64,000 bases of DNA from Flavobacterium geliluteum (GTDB lineage Bacteria > Bacteroidota > Bacteroidia > Flavobacteriales > Flavobacteriaceae), in contig NZ_JAGFBV010000022.1 in NCBI RefSeq assembly GCF_017948595.1, forward strand, positions 1 through 64,000. The letters are read 5' to 3'. The translations under genes and the position numbers were made by a program. The notes below the pieces were generated by a model, which saw nothing but the letters and a program-made list of their open reading frames with translations, was not told the DNA's origin and searched no databases. Below are positions 7,854-16,010 of the stretch, one piece after another (positions within the stretch are counted from its first letter, which is position 1; every line of letters begins with the position of its first letter).

Positions 7854-10406
7854 CTATTTTGCAGCTTCTATTTTTGCTTTTACTTCTTCTTCTGTCCCTT
7901 CAAAAACCTCAGTAGTTGTCTTTCCGTTGGTTGTTTTTGTTACCGTTCCCACAGTTACACCATTTGTAGTAGACAAACTAACTTTTACTGTATTTTTATT
8001 GTATTTACTAGTGTCAAAACAATCTGTTTTTTGATGGATGTATTTTCCGTTAGCATCATAATTGGCCATACATTTTGCCTTTTCTTCTGGTGTGCAACCT
8101 TTTTCTTTGCACATTAGAACACATTCTTCTTTGGTCATAGTAGACAAATCTCCACATTTAGAACCAATACTGGCATGCATTTCCATTTTGGCACAACAGG
8201 CACTTTTTTGAGTCATTGCTGTAGCCGAATGCCCTTCTCCTAAAATAGGTGCAATCACTAACCCAATCAAACAGGTAAGCTTTATCAGGATATTCATTGA
8301 TGGCCCAGAAGTATCCTTGAAAGGATCTCCAACGGTATCTCCTGTTACAGCAGCTTTGTGTGCATCAGAACCTTTGTAGGTCATTTCTCCGTTGATCATT
8401 ACTCCTGCTTCAAATGATTTTTTGGCATTGTCCCAAGCGCCTCCGGCATTGTTTTGGAAAACAGCCCACAATACTCCGGAAACAGTAACTCCAGCCATAT
8501 AACCACCCAACATTTCGGCTATTAATTGATTGTTATCAGAATACACTAATTTTCCTAAAAGCACAATAGCAATAGGGAAACCAATGGTCAAAATTCCGGG
8601 TAACATCATTTCGCGTAAAGCGGCTTTGGTAGAAATTTCGACACATTTTCCGTATTCAGGTTTTCCTGTCCCTTCCATAATTCCTGGAATTTCCTTAAAC
8701 TGACGACGTACTTCATATACCATATCCATAGCTGCTTTCCCAACAGAATTCATCGCTAAAGCTGAAAAAACTACCGGAATCATTCCGCCCACGAATAACA
8801 TTGCTAGAACTGGGGCTTTAAAAATATTGATTCCGTCAATTCCTGTAAAAGTAACGTAAGCTGCAAACAAAGCCAATGACGTTAATGCTGCAGATGCGAT
8901 AGCAAAACCTTTTCCGGTTGCTGCTGTTGTATTTCCAACAGAATCTAAAATATCGGTTCTGGTTCGAACTTCTTTCGGTAATTCACTCATTTCGGCAATA
9001 CCTCCAGCGTTATCAGAGATGGGCCCAAAAGCATCAATTGCCAATTGCATGGCTGTAGTTGCCATCATAGCTGATGCTGCCAAAGCAACACCATAAAATC
9101 CAGCCAAAGCATACGAGATCCAGATGGCAGCTGCAAACAATAAAACTGTTGGAAAAGTCGAAATCATTCCTGTTGCCAAACCGGCAATAACGTTTGTTCC
9201 TGCTCCTGTTGAAGATTTTTGCACAATTGCCATAACGGGTTTTGTGCCCAAACCTGTATAATATTCGGTTACGGATGAAATAGCTCCTCCCACAACCAGA
9301 CCCACTAAAGTCGCATAAAAAACACGCATTGATGAGATATCTTTAGCACCTTCTCCAAAAAAGCTCATTTGCATGGTTTCTGGCAGCATATATTGTACGA
9401 GAAAAAAACATGCAACTGCAGTTAAAACAATAGATACCCAGTTTCCTATATTCAATGCTTTTTGTACTTGTGCTTCTTTGGCATTATCGTCTGATATCTT
9501 TACTAACATAGTCCCGATGATAGAAAATATAATTCCGAAACCAGCAATTGCCATTGGTAATAAAATAGGCCCAATTCCGCCAAAAGCATCCTGAATATTT
9601 CCTCCCATATCTTTGATAACGTAATTCCCGAGTACCATTGCAGCTAAAACTGTTGCTACATACGAACCAAACAAATCGGCGCCCATTCCGGCAACGTCAC
9701 CCACATTATCACCAACGTTATCAGCAATTGTAGCGGGATTACGAGGATCGTCTTCGGGAATCCCGGCTTCTACCTTGCCCACTAAATCGGCACCAACATC
9801 GGCTGCTTTTGTGTAAATTCCGCCACCTACTCTGGCAAACAAAGCGATAGACTCAGCACCAAGCGAAAATCCTGCTAAGGTTTCCAGTACAATAGTCATC
9901 GTTTCTGTATCTTTCCAGACACCACCGGAGAGGAGCTGAAAGAAAATGATAAAAAATCCTGTCAAACCCAAAACAGCTAAACCTGCAACACCAAGCCCCA
10001 TTACGGTTCCTCCGCCAAAAGATACTTTTAATGCTTGTGGCAAACTTGTACGGGCGGCCTGAGTAGTTCTAACGTTTGTTTTGGTTGCTATTTTCATACC
10101 GATATTCCCTGCATAAGCCGAAAATAATGCTCCAAAAATGAATGCGATAACTATTAATAAATGTGTTTTGACACCCGGAATGAAAGTGATTCCCGCCAAA
10201 GCTATACTGGCAATAATTACAAAAATCGTCAATAATTTGTATTCAGCCTTTAAAAATGCGAGTGCGCCTTCATAAATGTAATCTGAAATTTCTTTCATCT
10301 TACCATCTCCAGCATCTTGTTTTAACACCCAACTCCTTTTTATTCCCATGAAAAGTAACCCAATAATTGCCATGACAATTGGCAAATAAATCATAAATGC
10401 ATTCAT
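7854..10406 (-). CDS. hppA: Membrane-bound ion-pumping pyrophosphatase with Cys-rich C-terminal extension
   Basis: 850 residues. It hydrolyses pyrophosphate and pumps H+ and/or Na+ across the inner membrane. The core (about 1-725) has many membrane helices and the family signature DVGADLVGKVE followed by DDPRNPATIADNVGDNVGD. The cation-site segment GNTTAATGKG carries Ala where K+-independent enzymes carry Lys, which predicts a K+-dependent enzyme. Typical members end near the last helix. This one continues for about 125 residues with eight cysteines (737, 738, 751, 762, 766, 771, 779, 796), followed by a Thr/Lys/Glu-rich tail. Family topology would place that tail in the periplasm. The ppa gene is just upstream, separated by a terminator. 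Confidence 0.95.
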   Translation of the reverse strand: MNAFMIYLPIVMAIIGLLFMGIKRSWVLKQDAGDGKMKEISDYIYEGALAFLKAEYKLLTIFVIIASIALAGITFIPGVKTHLLIVIAFIFGALFSAYAGNIGMKIATKTNVRTTQAARTSLPQALKVSFGGGTVMGLGVAGLAVLGLTGFFIIFFQLLSGGVWKDTETMTIVLETLAGFSLGAESIALFARVGGGIYTKAADVGADLVGKVEAGIPEDDPRNPATIADNVGDNVGDVAGMGADLFGSYVATVLAAMVLGNYVIKDMGGNIQDAFGGIGPILLPMAIAGFGIIFSIIGTMLVKISDDNAKEAQVQKALNIGNWVSIVLTAVACFFLVQYMLPETMQMSFFGEGAKDISSMRVFYATLVGLVVGGAISSVTEYYTGLGTKPVMAIVQKSSTGAGTNVIAGLATGMISTFPTVLLFAAAIWISYALAGFYGVALAASAMMATTAMQLAIDAFGPISDNAGGIAEMSELPKEVRTRTDILDSVGNTTAATGKGFAIASAALTSLALFAAYVTFTGIDGINIFKAPVLAMLFVGGMIPVVFSALAMNSVGKAAMDMVYEVRRQFKEIPGIMEGTGKPEYGKCVEISTKAALREMMLPGILTIGFPIAIVLLGKLVYSDNNQLIAEMLGGYMAGVTVSGVLWAVFQNNAGGAWDNAKKSFEAGVMINGEMTYKGSDAHKAAVTGDTVGDPFKDTSGPSMNILIKLTCLIGLVIAPILGEGHSATAMTQKSACCAKMEMHASIGSKCGDLSTMTKEECVLMCKEKGCTPEEKAKCMANYDANGKYIHQKTDCFDTSKYNKNTVKVSLSTTNGVTVGTVTKTTNGKTTTEVFEGTEEEVKAKIEAAK

Positions 10407-10460
10407 AATGTTTTAATGGTTTTGGTTAATAGTCAATAAACTAACTAAACGAATTTAAAC

Positions 10461-10496
10461 AAAAAAGCAATACTCCTAACGGAATATTGCTTTTTT
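10461..10496 (-). terminator. Terminator of ppa
   Basis: AAAAAAGCAATA (10461-10472) pairs with TATTGCTTTTTT (10485-10496). An inner TCC/GGA pairing extends the stem. It lies 22 nt after the ppa stop codon and would uncouple ppa from hppA. Confidence 0.75.
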
Positions 10497-10517
10497 TATA
10501 AATTAGTATGGTAAAAA

Positions 10518-11048
10518 TTATTTAATACTAAATAATCCTGCCGGTTTGTTTTCTATATCATCAAAACGCTTTGTACATTCTGCAATAATTGCAAAAGCTT
10601 CGTTTACATCTCCCCAACCTTCTACATCTACTTTTTTGTTCTCAAGATCTTTGTAAACCTGGAAGAAATGCTCGATTTCTTTCAATAAGTGTCCATTAAT
10701 ATCTGAAAGGTCGTTTAGTGAATTCCAGATTGGATCTGAAACTGGTACACAAATAATTTTTTCGTCTGGTCCTTTATCATCTGCCATGTGAAAAACACCA
10801 ATTGGTTTTACTTCCATAACACATCCAGGGAAAGTAGGCTCGTTTACCAAAACCAATACATCCAGAGGATCACCATCAAGAGCCAAAGTTTCCGGAATAA
10901 ATCCGTAATCTGCCGGATACATCATTGACGAGAACAACATTCTGTCAAAACGCATTCTTTTAATCTCAAAATCGTACTCGTATTTATTTCTACTTCCTCT
11001 TGGTATTTCGATCAACACATCGAAAGTCTTTAGTTTGTCTGCAGTCAT
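10518..11048 (-). CDS. ppa: Soluble inorganic pyrophosphatase (family I)
   Basis: 176 residues, the normal bacterial length. It hydrolyses PPi to two phosphates in the cytoplasm, pulling biosynthetic reactions forward. The signature DGDPLDVLV contains the metal-binding aspartates. YPADYGFIPET and the N-terminal EIPRGSRNKYEYD are also characteristic. A promoter with both boxes lies at 11082-11111. Its neighbour hppA also uses PPi, so the locus holds both a dissipating and an energy-conserving pyrophosphatase. Confidence 0.97.
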   Translation of the reverse strand: MTADKLKTFDVLIEIPRGSRNKYEYDFEIKRMRFDRMLFSSMMYPADYGFIPETLALDGDPLDVLVLVNEPTFPGCVMEVKPIGVFHMADDKGPDEKIICVPVSDPIWNSLNDLSDINGHLLKEIEHFFQVYKDLENKKVDVEGWGDVNEAFAIIAECTKRFDDIENKPAGLFSIK

Positions 11049-11081
11049 TTTCTTTTTTTATTATATCTATAATTTCGATTG

Positions 11082-11111
11082 CAAAAGTAACTAAAGAATC
11101 CTTTTTTACAA
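11082..11111 (-). promoter_or_regulatory. Promoter of ppa
   Basis: On the minus strand TTG (11111-11109) is followed after 19 bp by TACTTTTG (11089-11082), matching the Bacteroidetes consensus in both boxes and spacing. The ATG is at 11048. Confidence 0.6.
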
Positions 11112-11157
11112 TAAAAAACCACATTAATCTGTGCACTTTTCTTTTAAAAACAGTTAC

Positions 11158-11757
11158 TTAATACGTTATTTTTCGATTTCGTTTGCTAAGGTAATAATGC
11201 CAAAGCAAATAGGTTGCATAAGAGCGGTACGGACTCCATTGCTGGACATGAATTTGCATCTCTTTTTTGTCGTGAATATCCAGCAATTCTTTGATCGTAT
11301 TGACGACCGCAATATCGCCAAGCGGAATCAAATCGGGCTCCTGAAGACAAAACATTAAGTAAATGTCGATCGTCCAATTTCCGATTCCTTTGAGCTGTAT
11401 GAGCTCTTTGCGAACTTCTTCTGCCGATTTTACAGCCAAACTTTCTATATCGAGTTCTTTACTTAAAATCGCTTCCGCTAAAATTTTGATGTATTGTGTT
11501 TTCTGCCGGCTGACTCCCAAAATTCTAAATTCTTCATCGGGTAAAATGGATAAAGTTTCGGGATTGCAAACGGTATGTGATTTGATTTTTAGAAAAGTGG
11601 CTTTCGCCGAATCTACAGAGACTTGCTGCTCTAATATTAGCAGCACCAAAGTTTCAAAACCTTGTGGGCGTTTGGGAATTTGAGGTAATCCATATTTTTT
11701 GATTATCTCTAGAAATATCGAATTTTTGGATGTTAGATAATCGATTGCTTCTTGCAT
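11158..11757 (-). CDS. DNA-3-methyladenine glycosylase II (AlkA-like, HhH-GPD)
   Basis: 199 residues of the helix-hairpin-helix GPD base-excision-repair superfamily, shorter than E. coli AlkA because it lacks the N-terminal beta domain. The hairpin is LKGIGNWTIDIYLMF, and the loop LIPLGDIAV supplies the likely catalytic Asp. An upstream segment QGFETLVLLILEQQVSV is typical of the family. It would remove alkylated purines from DNA. No promoter box was seen. A pair of palindromic repeats lies directly upstream (11771-11927). Confidence 0.85.
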   Translation of the reverse strand: MQEAIDYLTSKNSIFLEIIKKYGLPQIPKRPQGFETLVLLILEQQVSVDSAKATFLKIKSHTVCNPETLSILPDEEFRILGVSRQKTQYIKILAEAILSKELDIESLAVKSAEEVRKELIQLKGIGNWTIDIYLMFCLQEPDLIPLGDIAVVNTIKELLDIHDKKEMQIHVQQWSPYRSYATYLLWHYYLSKRNRKITY

Positions 11758-11770
11758 ACCTGAGAGTTTT

Positions 11771-11861
11771 TTAGCCCCGATAGCAGTGGAAATCCTTTTT
11801 CGTCCTTCCCGATAGCCATCGGGAAGGACGAAAAAGATTGGAACGGATAGCGGGATTAGCT
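11771..11861. repeat. REP-like intergenic palindromic element
   Basis: A perfect 19-bp stem, CTTTTTCGTCCTTCCCGAT (11795-11813) and its complement (11818-11836), closes on a 4-nt loop (AGCC). The flanks (TTAGCCCCGATAGCAGTGGA and GGAACGGATAGCGGGATTAG) continue the dyad imperfectly. This resembles a dispersed intergenic repeat I recall from Flavobacterium genomes. It lies between DUF5686 and the glycosylase gene, which are co-directional. It may be mobile or may stabilise mRNA ends. Confidence 0.7.
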
Positions 11862-11876
11862 TCTAAAATTAATTAA

Positions 11877-11927
11877 AAATCTCGCAAAGAAGCAGAAGAT
11901 TTACAACTTGGCGTCTTTGCGAGATTT
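11877..11927. repeat. Second inverted repeat (CTCGCAAAGA type)
   Basis: AAATCTCGCAAAGA (11877-11890) pairs with TCTTTGCGAGATTT (11914-11927) around a 23-nt loop. On the minus strand the stem is followed by TTTTTAATTAATTT, so it could terminate the DUF5686 transcript. The CGCAAAGA core resembles another common flavobacterial intergenic repeat. Confidence 0.65.
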
Positions 11928-11967
11928 AAATAGGCTTTTATTTCGCTTAACCTGACATATTAATTTA

Positions 11968-14469
11968 TTAGAAATAGAATCCGAAAGATCCTTTTATCGC
12001 AAATTTATTAGCCTCAGGCGTATTTAGGTAACTACCTCTCCAAGAAAAATCGATTCTGAATACTTTGAAGATATTTCCTATTCCGACATTGTACTCCCAG
12101 TACACATTTTCGGGAGCAACATACGGCTGCGTCGATGCGTTGATAGCACGATTTTCATCAGAGATAGTTCCGTAAACTCCTCTTACTCCCACATATTCTC
12201 GCCAATTCAATTTTCGCATGAGCGGAATTCTGGAAAATAATCTACCTCCAAAATCGTGATTCCATTGAAAAGTGGTATATTGATCTGTGATAAATTCGTA
12301 GAAATTTAGATTACTAAAAGTATTTTCTATCGTAAAATAGGTTTGGTTACCCGGAATGACACTCATCAGTCCTAACGGAATTGTTCCGAAAGTTTTTCCT
12401 GTTTCAATAATAACATTAGATCTTCCTAACGGCCCTATAATAATTGGTTGTTTGTAGAACAATTGAACTTTTTCATAGGCAAAATCACTGTCTAAAACAC
12501 CTTTTAAACCATAACTAAAATTAACAAAAAAGCGGCTGTATGGGCTGTCAACATCGGTTCTTTCTACTCCATAGCCAATTGTTTTGCGTTTTGGTGTGTA
12601 TTCAAATTGAATATTTGCTTCTGATTGTTTTACATCGCTTTTAACCACTCCCGAAGGATTTTGAGCCGTTGGCAAAGTCGTATAATAATCTAAACTAAAT
12701 ACACTTGAAGCCGATTCTAATGTCCTGTAAGAAAGTCCAACGAGTACATTAAAGTTTTTTATAGGCTCCATTTCTATGGCCACATTGGTCAAATTAATAT
12801 TGGTTAATTTTCCGTTGCTTCCCGTTGTAAATAATGCAGAAGAAGCAAAACTTCTGCCCAAAACATCGTTGGTAGTTGTTAAACTTGCTCCAATTTGCTC
12901 GATATCACGCCTATTTCCTCCAGAAATGATGAGTCGGTTTTTCTTGTCGACCATCCATTTTCCTGAAATTCCGTACTTAAATTTATTATCATCGAATCCG
13001 TAGGCCGTATATCCTTGCAAACGCCAAGGGTCGTTTCGTCCAAAATAGGTTCTTCCTCCTAATCGCAATCGTAGTCCTTCGACTTCGTTGTAACCAAAAG
13101 TTGAAAATATTGGTCCAAAATCAAATTTATTAAACTCAACATATCCGCTTCCTAAAATAGAGGCCACACTGTACAATTGCTTAAAACGTTTGACATTTTG
13201 CAGCGTATCAAGCATTTTATAAATACCTTTTTCGTCTTTATTTAGGTTTTCAAAACGGTTTTCCTCCCAAAATTCATCAGTTTTGGCATAAACTTCGTTG
13301 TCTATATAATTGACTTCCTGTTTATAAAAACTTTCTGGCTTTTGAATATTAAACTTATGATCCTTAAATAAGGTGGTTCGTTTTCCATATACTCCTTTTG
13401 ATTTTTCTTTTTTATTTAAAGCAAAATCAGACATCATGTAATCACGAGTCAACAGAAAAACAGAATCATTGGTCACCTCAAATTCCTGCTCGATATAGAT
13501 ATCTTTTACCCAGTTGATATTGGCGCTTTTAGTAACGCCCATATTTATTTTTTTGATCGCAAAAGTGGTATCATTTACCCAAAAATCTCCTTTAAACGTC
13601 AATTCGTTTTTGCGTCTCGGATAAAATACAATATTATAACACCATTTTTTATCGATATAAGCACTGTCTTTCAGTACATAATTGTAAACATCTATTCCGG
13701 TTCTTGAAAGCGGACTGGTAAAGCTTTTATCAAAAAACTTTAGGTGATTGTCGTAAATATTATAATCAGAATATAAATCTTTTACAAAAGCCAAAACCTG
13801 CTGATTGCCATTAAAACCTGACGTTTTATTGGCCTGCATGTTCTCTTTTGTCTTTTTTGATTTATTATCACCGTAAACATCGTACAGTGATTCGCTTATA
13901 AATATTGGTAAATAAGTTTTTCCTGTTACATCTGAAGTATCAACATGATTAAATATAAACTCCATTCCTTTAAAGAGTTTACTTTTCATAAAAGCACTGT
14001 CAATCGTGTTCATATCAAACTCGACTTTCTCGTACTTTTTCATCTGATATTGATTAAAAATATACAAGCCATTTTTACGTTTTCTTTCCCAAATTTTTCT
14101 CAAAATATCCAATGCAGGATTATTTTTTTTGGATGTTTTTCCTGTAAAAATCACGACTTCATTTAGCGCTTCAGGTTCGCTTAAAACAATTTTAAATTCA
14201 TAATTTACTGCTTTTTCCAAAGTAACTTCTTTATCTGAAAATCCAGCAGAACTTACTAATAAGGCCGTATAATTATTAGGAGATTCGAGGTAAAAACGTC
14301 CATCCTCATTAGAAACTATTCCTGTATTCGAGCCTTTAAAAACCACATTTGCAAAAGGAATTGGCTGGTTTGATTTGTCCAGAACAACGCCACTCACTTT
14401 AGTTTGTGCAATAATACTATTTGCAAATGCAAATACAAAAAATAGACTTACTACAATTATTTTTTTCAT
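11968..14469 (-). CDS. DUF5686 family outer-membrane protein with carboxypeptidase-regulatory domain
   Basis: 833 residues from the ATG at 14469. An in-frame TTG three codons upstream is possible, but it lies at the end of the T-run of a terminator. Signal peptide 1-22, then a carboxypeptidase-regulatory-like domain (about 24-110, VSGVVLDKSNQPIPFANV), a linker NEVVIFTGKTSKKNNPALD, and the DUF5686 region (about 120-830) with a predicted beta-barrel ending in IKGSFGFYF. DUF5686 proteins are Bacteroidetes outer-membrane proteins of unknown role. GGAG sits 3 nt before the ATG. The leader is almost entirely the terminator of pdhB. Confidence 0.88.
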   Translation of the reverse strand: MKKIIVVSLFFVFAFANSIIAQTKVSGVVLDKSNQPIPFANVVFKGSNTGIVSNEDGRFYLESPNNYTALLVSSAGFSDKEVTLEKAVNYEFKIVLSEPEALNEVVIFTGKTSKKNNPALDILRKIWERKRKNGLYIFNQYQMKKYEKVEFDMNTIDSAFMKSKLFKGMEFIFNHVDTSDVTGKTYLPIFISESLYDVYGDNKSKKTKENMQANKTSGFNGNQQVLAFVKDLYSDYNIYDNHLKFFDKSFTSPLSRTGIDVYNYVLKDSAYIDKKWCYNIVFYPRRKNELTFKGDFWVNDTTFAIKKINMGVTKSANINWVKDIYIEQEFEVTNDSVFLLTRDYMMSDFALNKKEKSKGVYGKRTTLFKDHKFNIQKPESFYKQEVNYIDNEVYAKTDEFWEENRFENLNKDEKGIYKMLDTLQNVKRFKQLYSVASILGSGYVEFNKFDFGPIFSTFGYNEVEGLRLRLGGRTYFGRNDPWRLQGYTAYGFDDNKFKYGISGKWMVDKKNRLIISGGNRRDIEQIGASLTTTNDVLGRSFASSALFTTGSNGKLTNINLTNVAIEMEPIKNFNVLVGLSYRTLESASSVFSLDYYTTLPTAQNPSGVVKSDVKQSEANIQFEYTPKRKTIGYGVERTDVDSPYSRFFVNFSYGLKGVLDSDFAYEKVQLFYKQPIIIGPLGRSNVIIETGKTFGTIPLGLMSVIPGNQTYFTIENTFSNLNFYEFITDQYTTFQWNHDFGGRLFSRIPLMRKLNWREYVGVRGVYGTISDENRAINASTQPYVAPENVYWEYNVGIGNIFKVFRIDFSWRGSYLNTPEANKFAIKGSFGFYF

Positions 14470-14481
14470 GATCTCCAAAAA

Positions 14482-14516
14482 AAAACTTCATCAATTAATA
14501 TGACTGATGAAGTTTT
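14482..14516 (-). terminator. Terminator or attenuator between pdhB and DUF5686
   Basis: AAAACTTCATCA (14482-14493) and TGATGAAGTTTT (14505-14516) form a 12-bp stem with an 11-nt loop. On the minus strand it is followed by nine T residues and then GGAGATC-ATG of the next gene. It would end pdhB transcripts and gate read-through into DUF5686. Confidence 0.75.
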
Positions 14517-14535
14517 ATGAGTATTGTTTAATTTA

Positions 14536-15513
14536 CTATTTGTACATTACTTTCTTTACTGCTTTTACCACATCGGCTGCATTTGGCAACCAATCCTTTA
14601 GCAAAACAGGAGAGTAAGGCGCTGGTGTATCGGCAGTTGTAATACGTTGAATTGGCGCATCAAGAAAATCAAAAGCCTGTTCTTGTACGATATAAGTGAT
14701 TTCAGATGAAATACTGGCAAATGGCCACGCTTCTTCTAAAATTACCAAACGATTTGTTTTTTTAACCGATTTTAGGATGGCTTCGTTATCCATAGGACGA
14801 ACGGTTCTTAAATCGATAATTTCGCATGAAATTCCTTCTTTGGCCAATTCATCTGCTGCAATAAAAGCTTCTTTGATGATTTTACCAAATGATACGATTG
14901 TAACATCTGTTCCTTCACGTTTTACATCTGCAACTCCAAGTGGAATTGTATATTCTCCGTCTGGAACTTCACCTTTATCACCATACATTTGCTCAGATTC
15001 CATAAAAATTACAGGATCATTATCACGAATAGCCGCTTTTAAAAGTCCTTTTGCATCATAAGGTGTAGAAGGAACTACTACTTTAAGACCCGGTGTGTTG
15101 GCAAACCAGTTTTCTAAAGCTTGTGAGTGAGTTGCTCCTAATTGCCCAGCAGAAGCAGTTGGTCCACGAAAAACGATCGGTACATTAAACTGTCCTCCCG
15201 TCATTTGACGCATTTTAGCAGCATTATTTATAATTTGATCAATACCAACTAAACAGAAGTTGAATGTCATGTATTCTACAATAGGACGACAGCCGTTCAT
15301 CGCTGATCCTACTGCAATTCCTGTAAAACCAAGCTCAGCAATTGGAGTATCGATTACCCTTTTTTCGCCAAATTCAGCAAGCATTCCTTTTGAAGCCTTG
15401 TAAGCTCCGTTGTATTCTGCAACTTCTTCGCCCATTAAATATATGGATTCATCGTGACGCATTTCTTCGCTCATCGCTTCGCAAATGGCCTCTCTAAATT
15501 GTATTGTTCTCAT
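14536..15513 (-). CDS. pdhB: Pyruvate dehydrogenase E1 component, beta subunit
   Basis: 325 residues from the ATG at 15513 (MRTIQFREAICEAMSEEM). The 21 residues that an upstream start would add do not belong to the family and cover the probable promoter. It forms the E1 alpha2-beta2 heterotetramer that decarboxylates pyruvate with thiamine diphosphate. LMGEEVAEYNGAYKASKGM, RVIDTPIAELGFTGIAVG and GQLGATHSQALENWF are family motifs. The alpha subunit, E2 and E3 are not in the window. A -7 box (TATTTTTG) lies about 30 nt upstream and a terminator follows at 14482. Confidence 0.95.
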   Translation of the reverse strand: MRTIQFREAICEAMSEEMRHDESIYLMGEEVAEYNGAYKASKGMLAEFGEKRVIDTPIAELGFTGIAVGSAMNGCRPIVEYMTFNFCLVGIDQIINNAAKMRQMTGGQFNVPIVFRGPTASAGQLGATHSQALENWFANTPGLKVVVPSTPYDAKGLLKAAIRDNDPVIFMESEQMYGDKGEVPDGEYTIPLGVADVKREGTDVTIVSFGKIIKEAFIAADELAKEGISCEIIDLRTVRPMDNEAILKSVKKTNRLVILEEAWPFASISSEITYIVQEQAFDFLDAPIQRITTADTPAPYSPVLLKDWLPNAADVVKAVKKVMYK

Positions 15514-15543
15514 ATTTATATTGTATGTTGAATTTTCTGAAAG

Positions 15544-15551
15544 CAAAAATA
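15544..15551 (-). promoter_or_regulatory. -7 promoter box for pdhB
   Basis: TATTTTTG on the minus strand, 30 nt before the ATG at 15513. No matching -33 box was seen. Confidence 0.4.
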
Positions 15552-15928
15552 AATATTTTAAATAACTTAAAAGCATAAATTGAGTTTAAAATCACATCAA
15601 CATGATCCTCGTATTTAGGTTTTAACTTTTAAAAATTTATTGTACTATTTACGAAATCGATGTAATAAAGACTATTCGTTCAATAAAGCACATTTTCCAG
15701 ACCAACTTATCACTTTTCTTTTAATTCTGAAGCAACAAAATTATTTCCTAAGAACGTAATATTTGAAAAAGCAGTATGAATCACCTTAAAGTTTAACAGT
15801 TTTTATAACATGAGACACAACAAAATTGGCAAAAATTATAGCTAATGATCAAATTTTGTTTTCGTTTTGCTGTAAAAAGTCTTCAAAAATAAGCAATCTT
15901 CGAAAACGTAATAGTTTTTAAAAAATAT
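15552..15928. other. Non-coding spacer between divergent pdhB and etfB
   Basis: The divergent starts of pdhB (15513) and etfB (16011) are almost 500 nt apart, the longest gene-free stretch in the window. This middle part is A+T-rich with stop codons in all frames. I see no RNA gene, tandem repeat or convincing coding signal. The edges carry the promoter boxes listed separately. Confidence 0.5.
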
Positions 15929-15971
15929 TATGCATGCATAGTATATTATTCCAATTTTAATTCTAAATTTG
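15929..15971 (+). promoter_or_regulatory. Promoter of etfBA with a palindromic operator-like site
   Basis: TAAATTTG (15964-15971) fits the -7 box. In place of a -33 TTTG there is the perfect 12-bp palindrome TATGCATGCATA (15929-15940), extended by three more paired bases beyond one mismatch. Its position over the -33 region makes it a plausible binding site for a dimeric regulator. This is inference from position and symmetry only. Confidence 0.45.
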
Positions 15972-16010
15972 TGATAATGAATTTTTAGAAATATAAAAAT
16001 AGATATACTT

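Noticed and set aside
14696..15061. 121-codon plus-strand ORF inside pdhB
   Set aside because: It is antisense to a highly conserved enzyme; the open frame results from codon bias.
15552..15928. Small RNA or riboswitch in the pdhB-etfB spacer
   Set aside because: No stable conserved-looking fold, terminator or known aptamer core was seen in this stretch.
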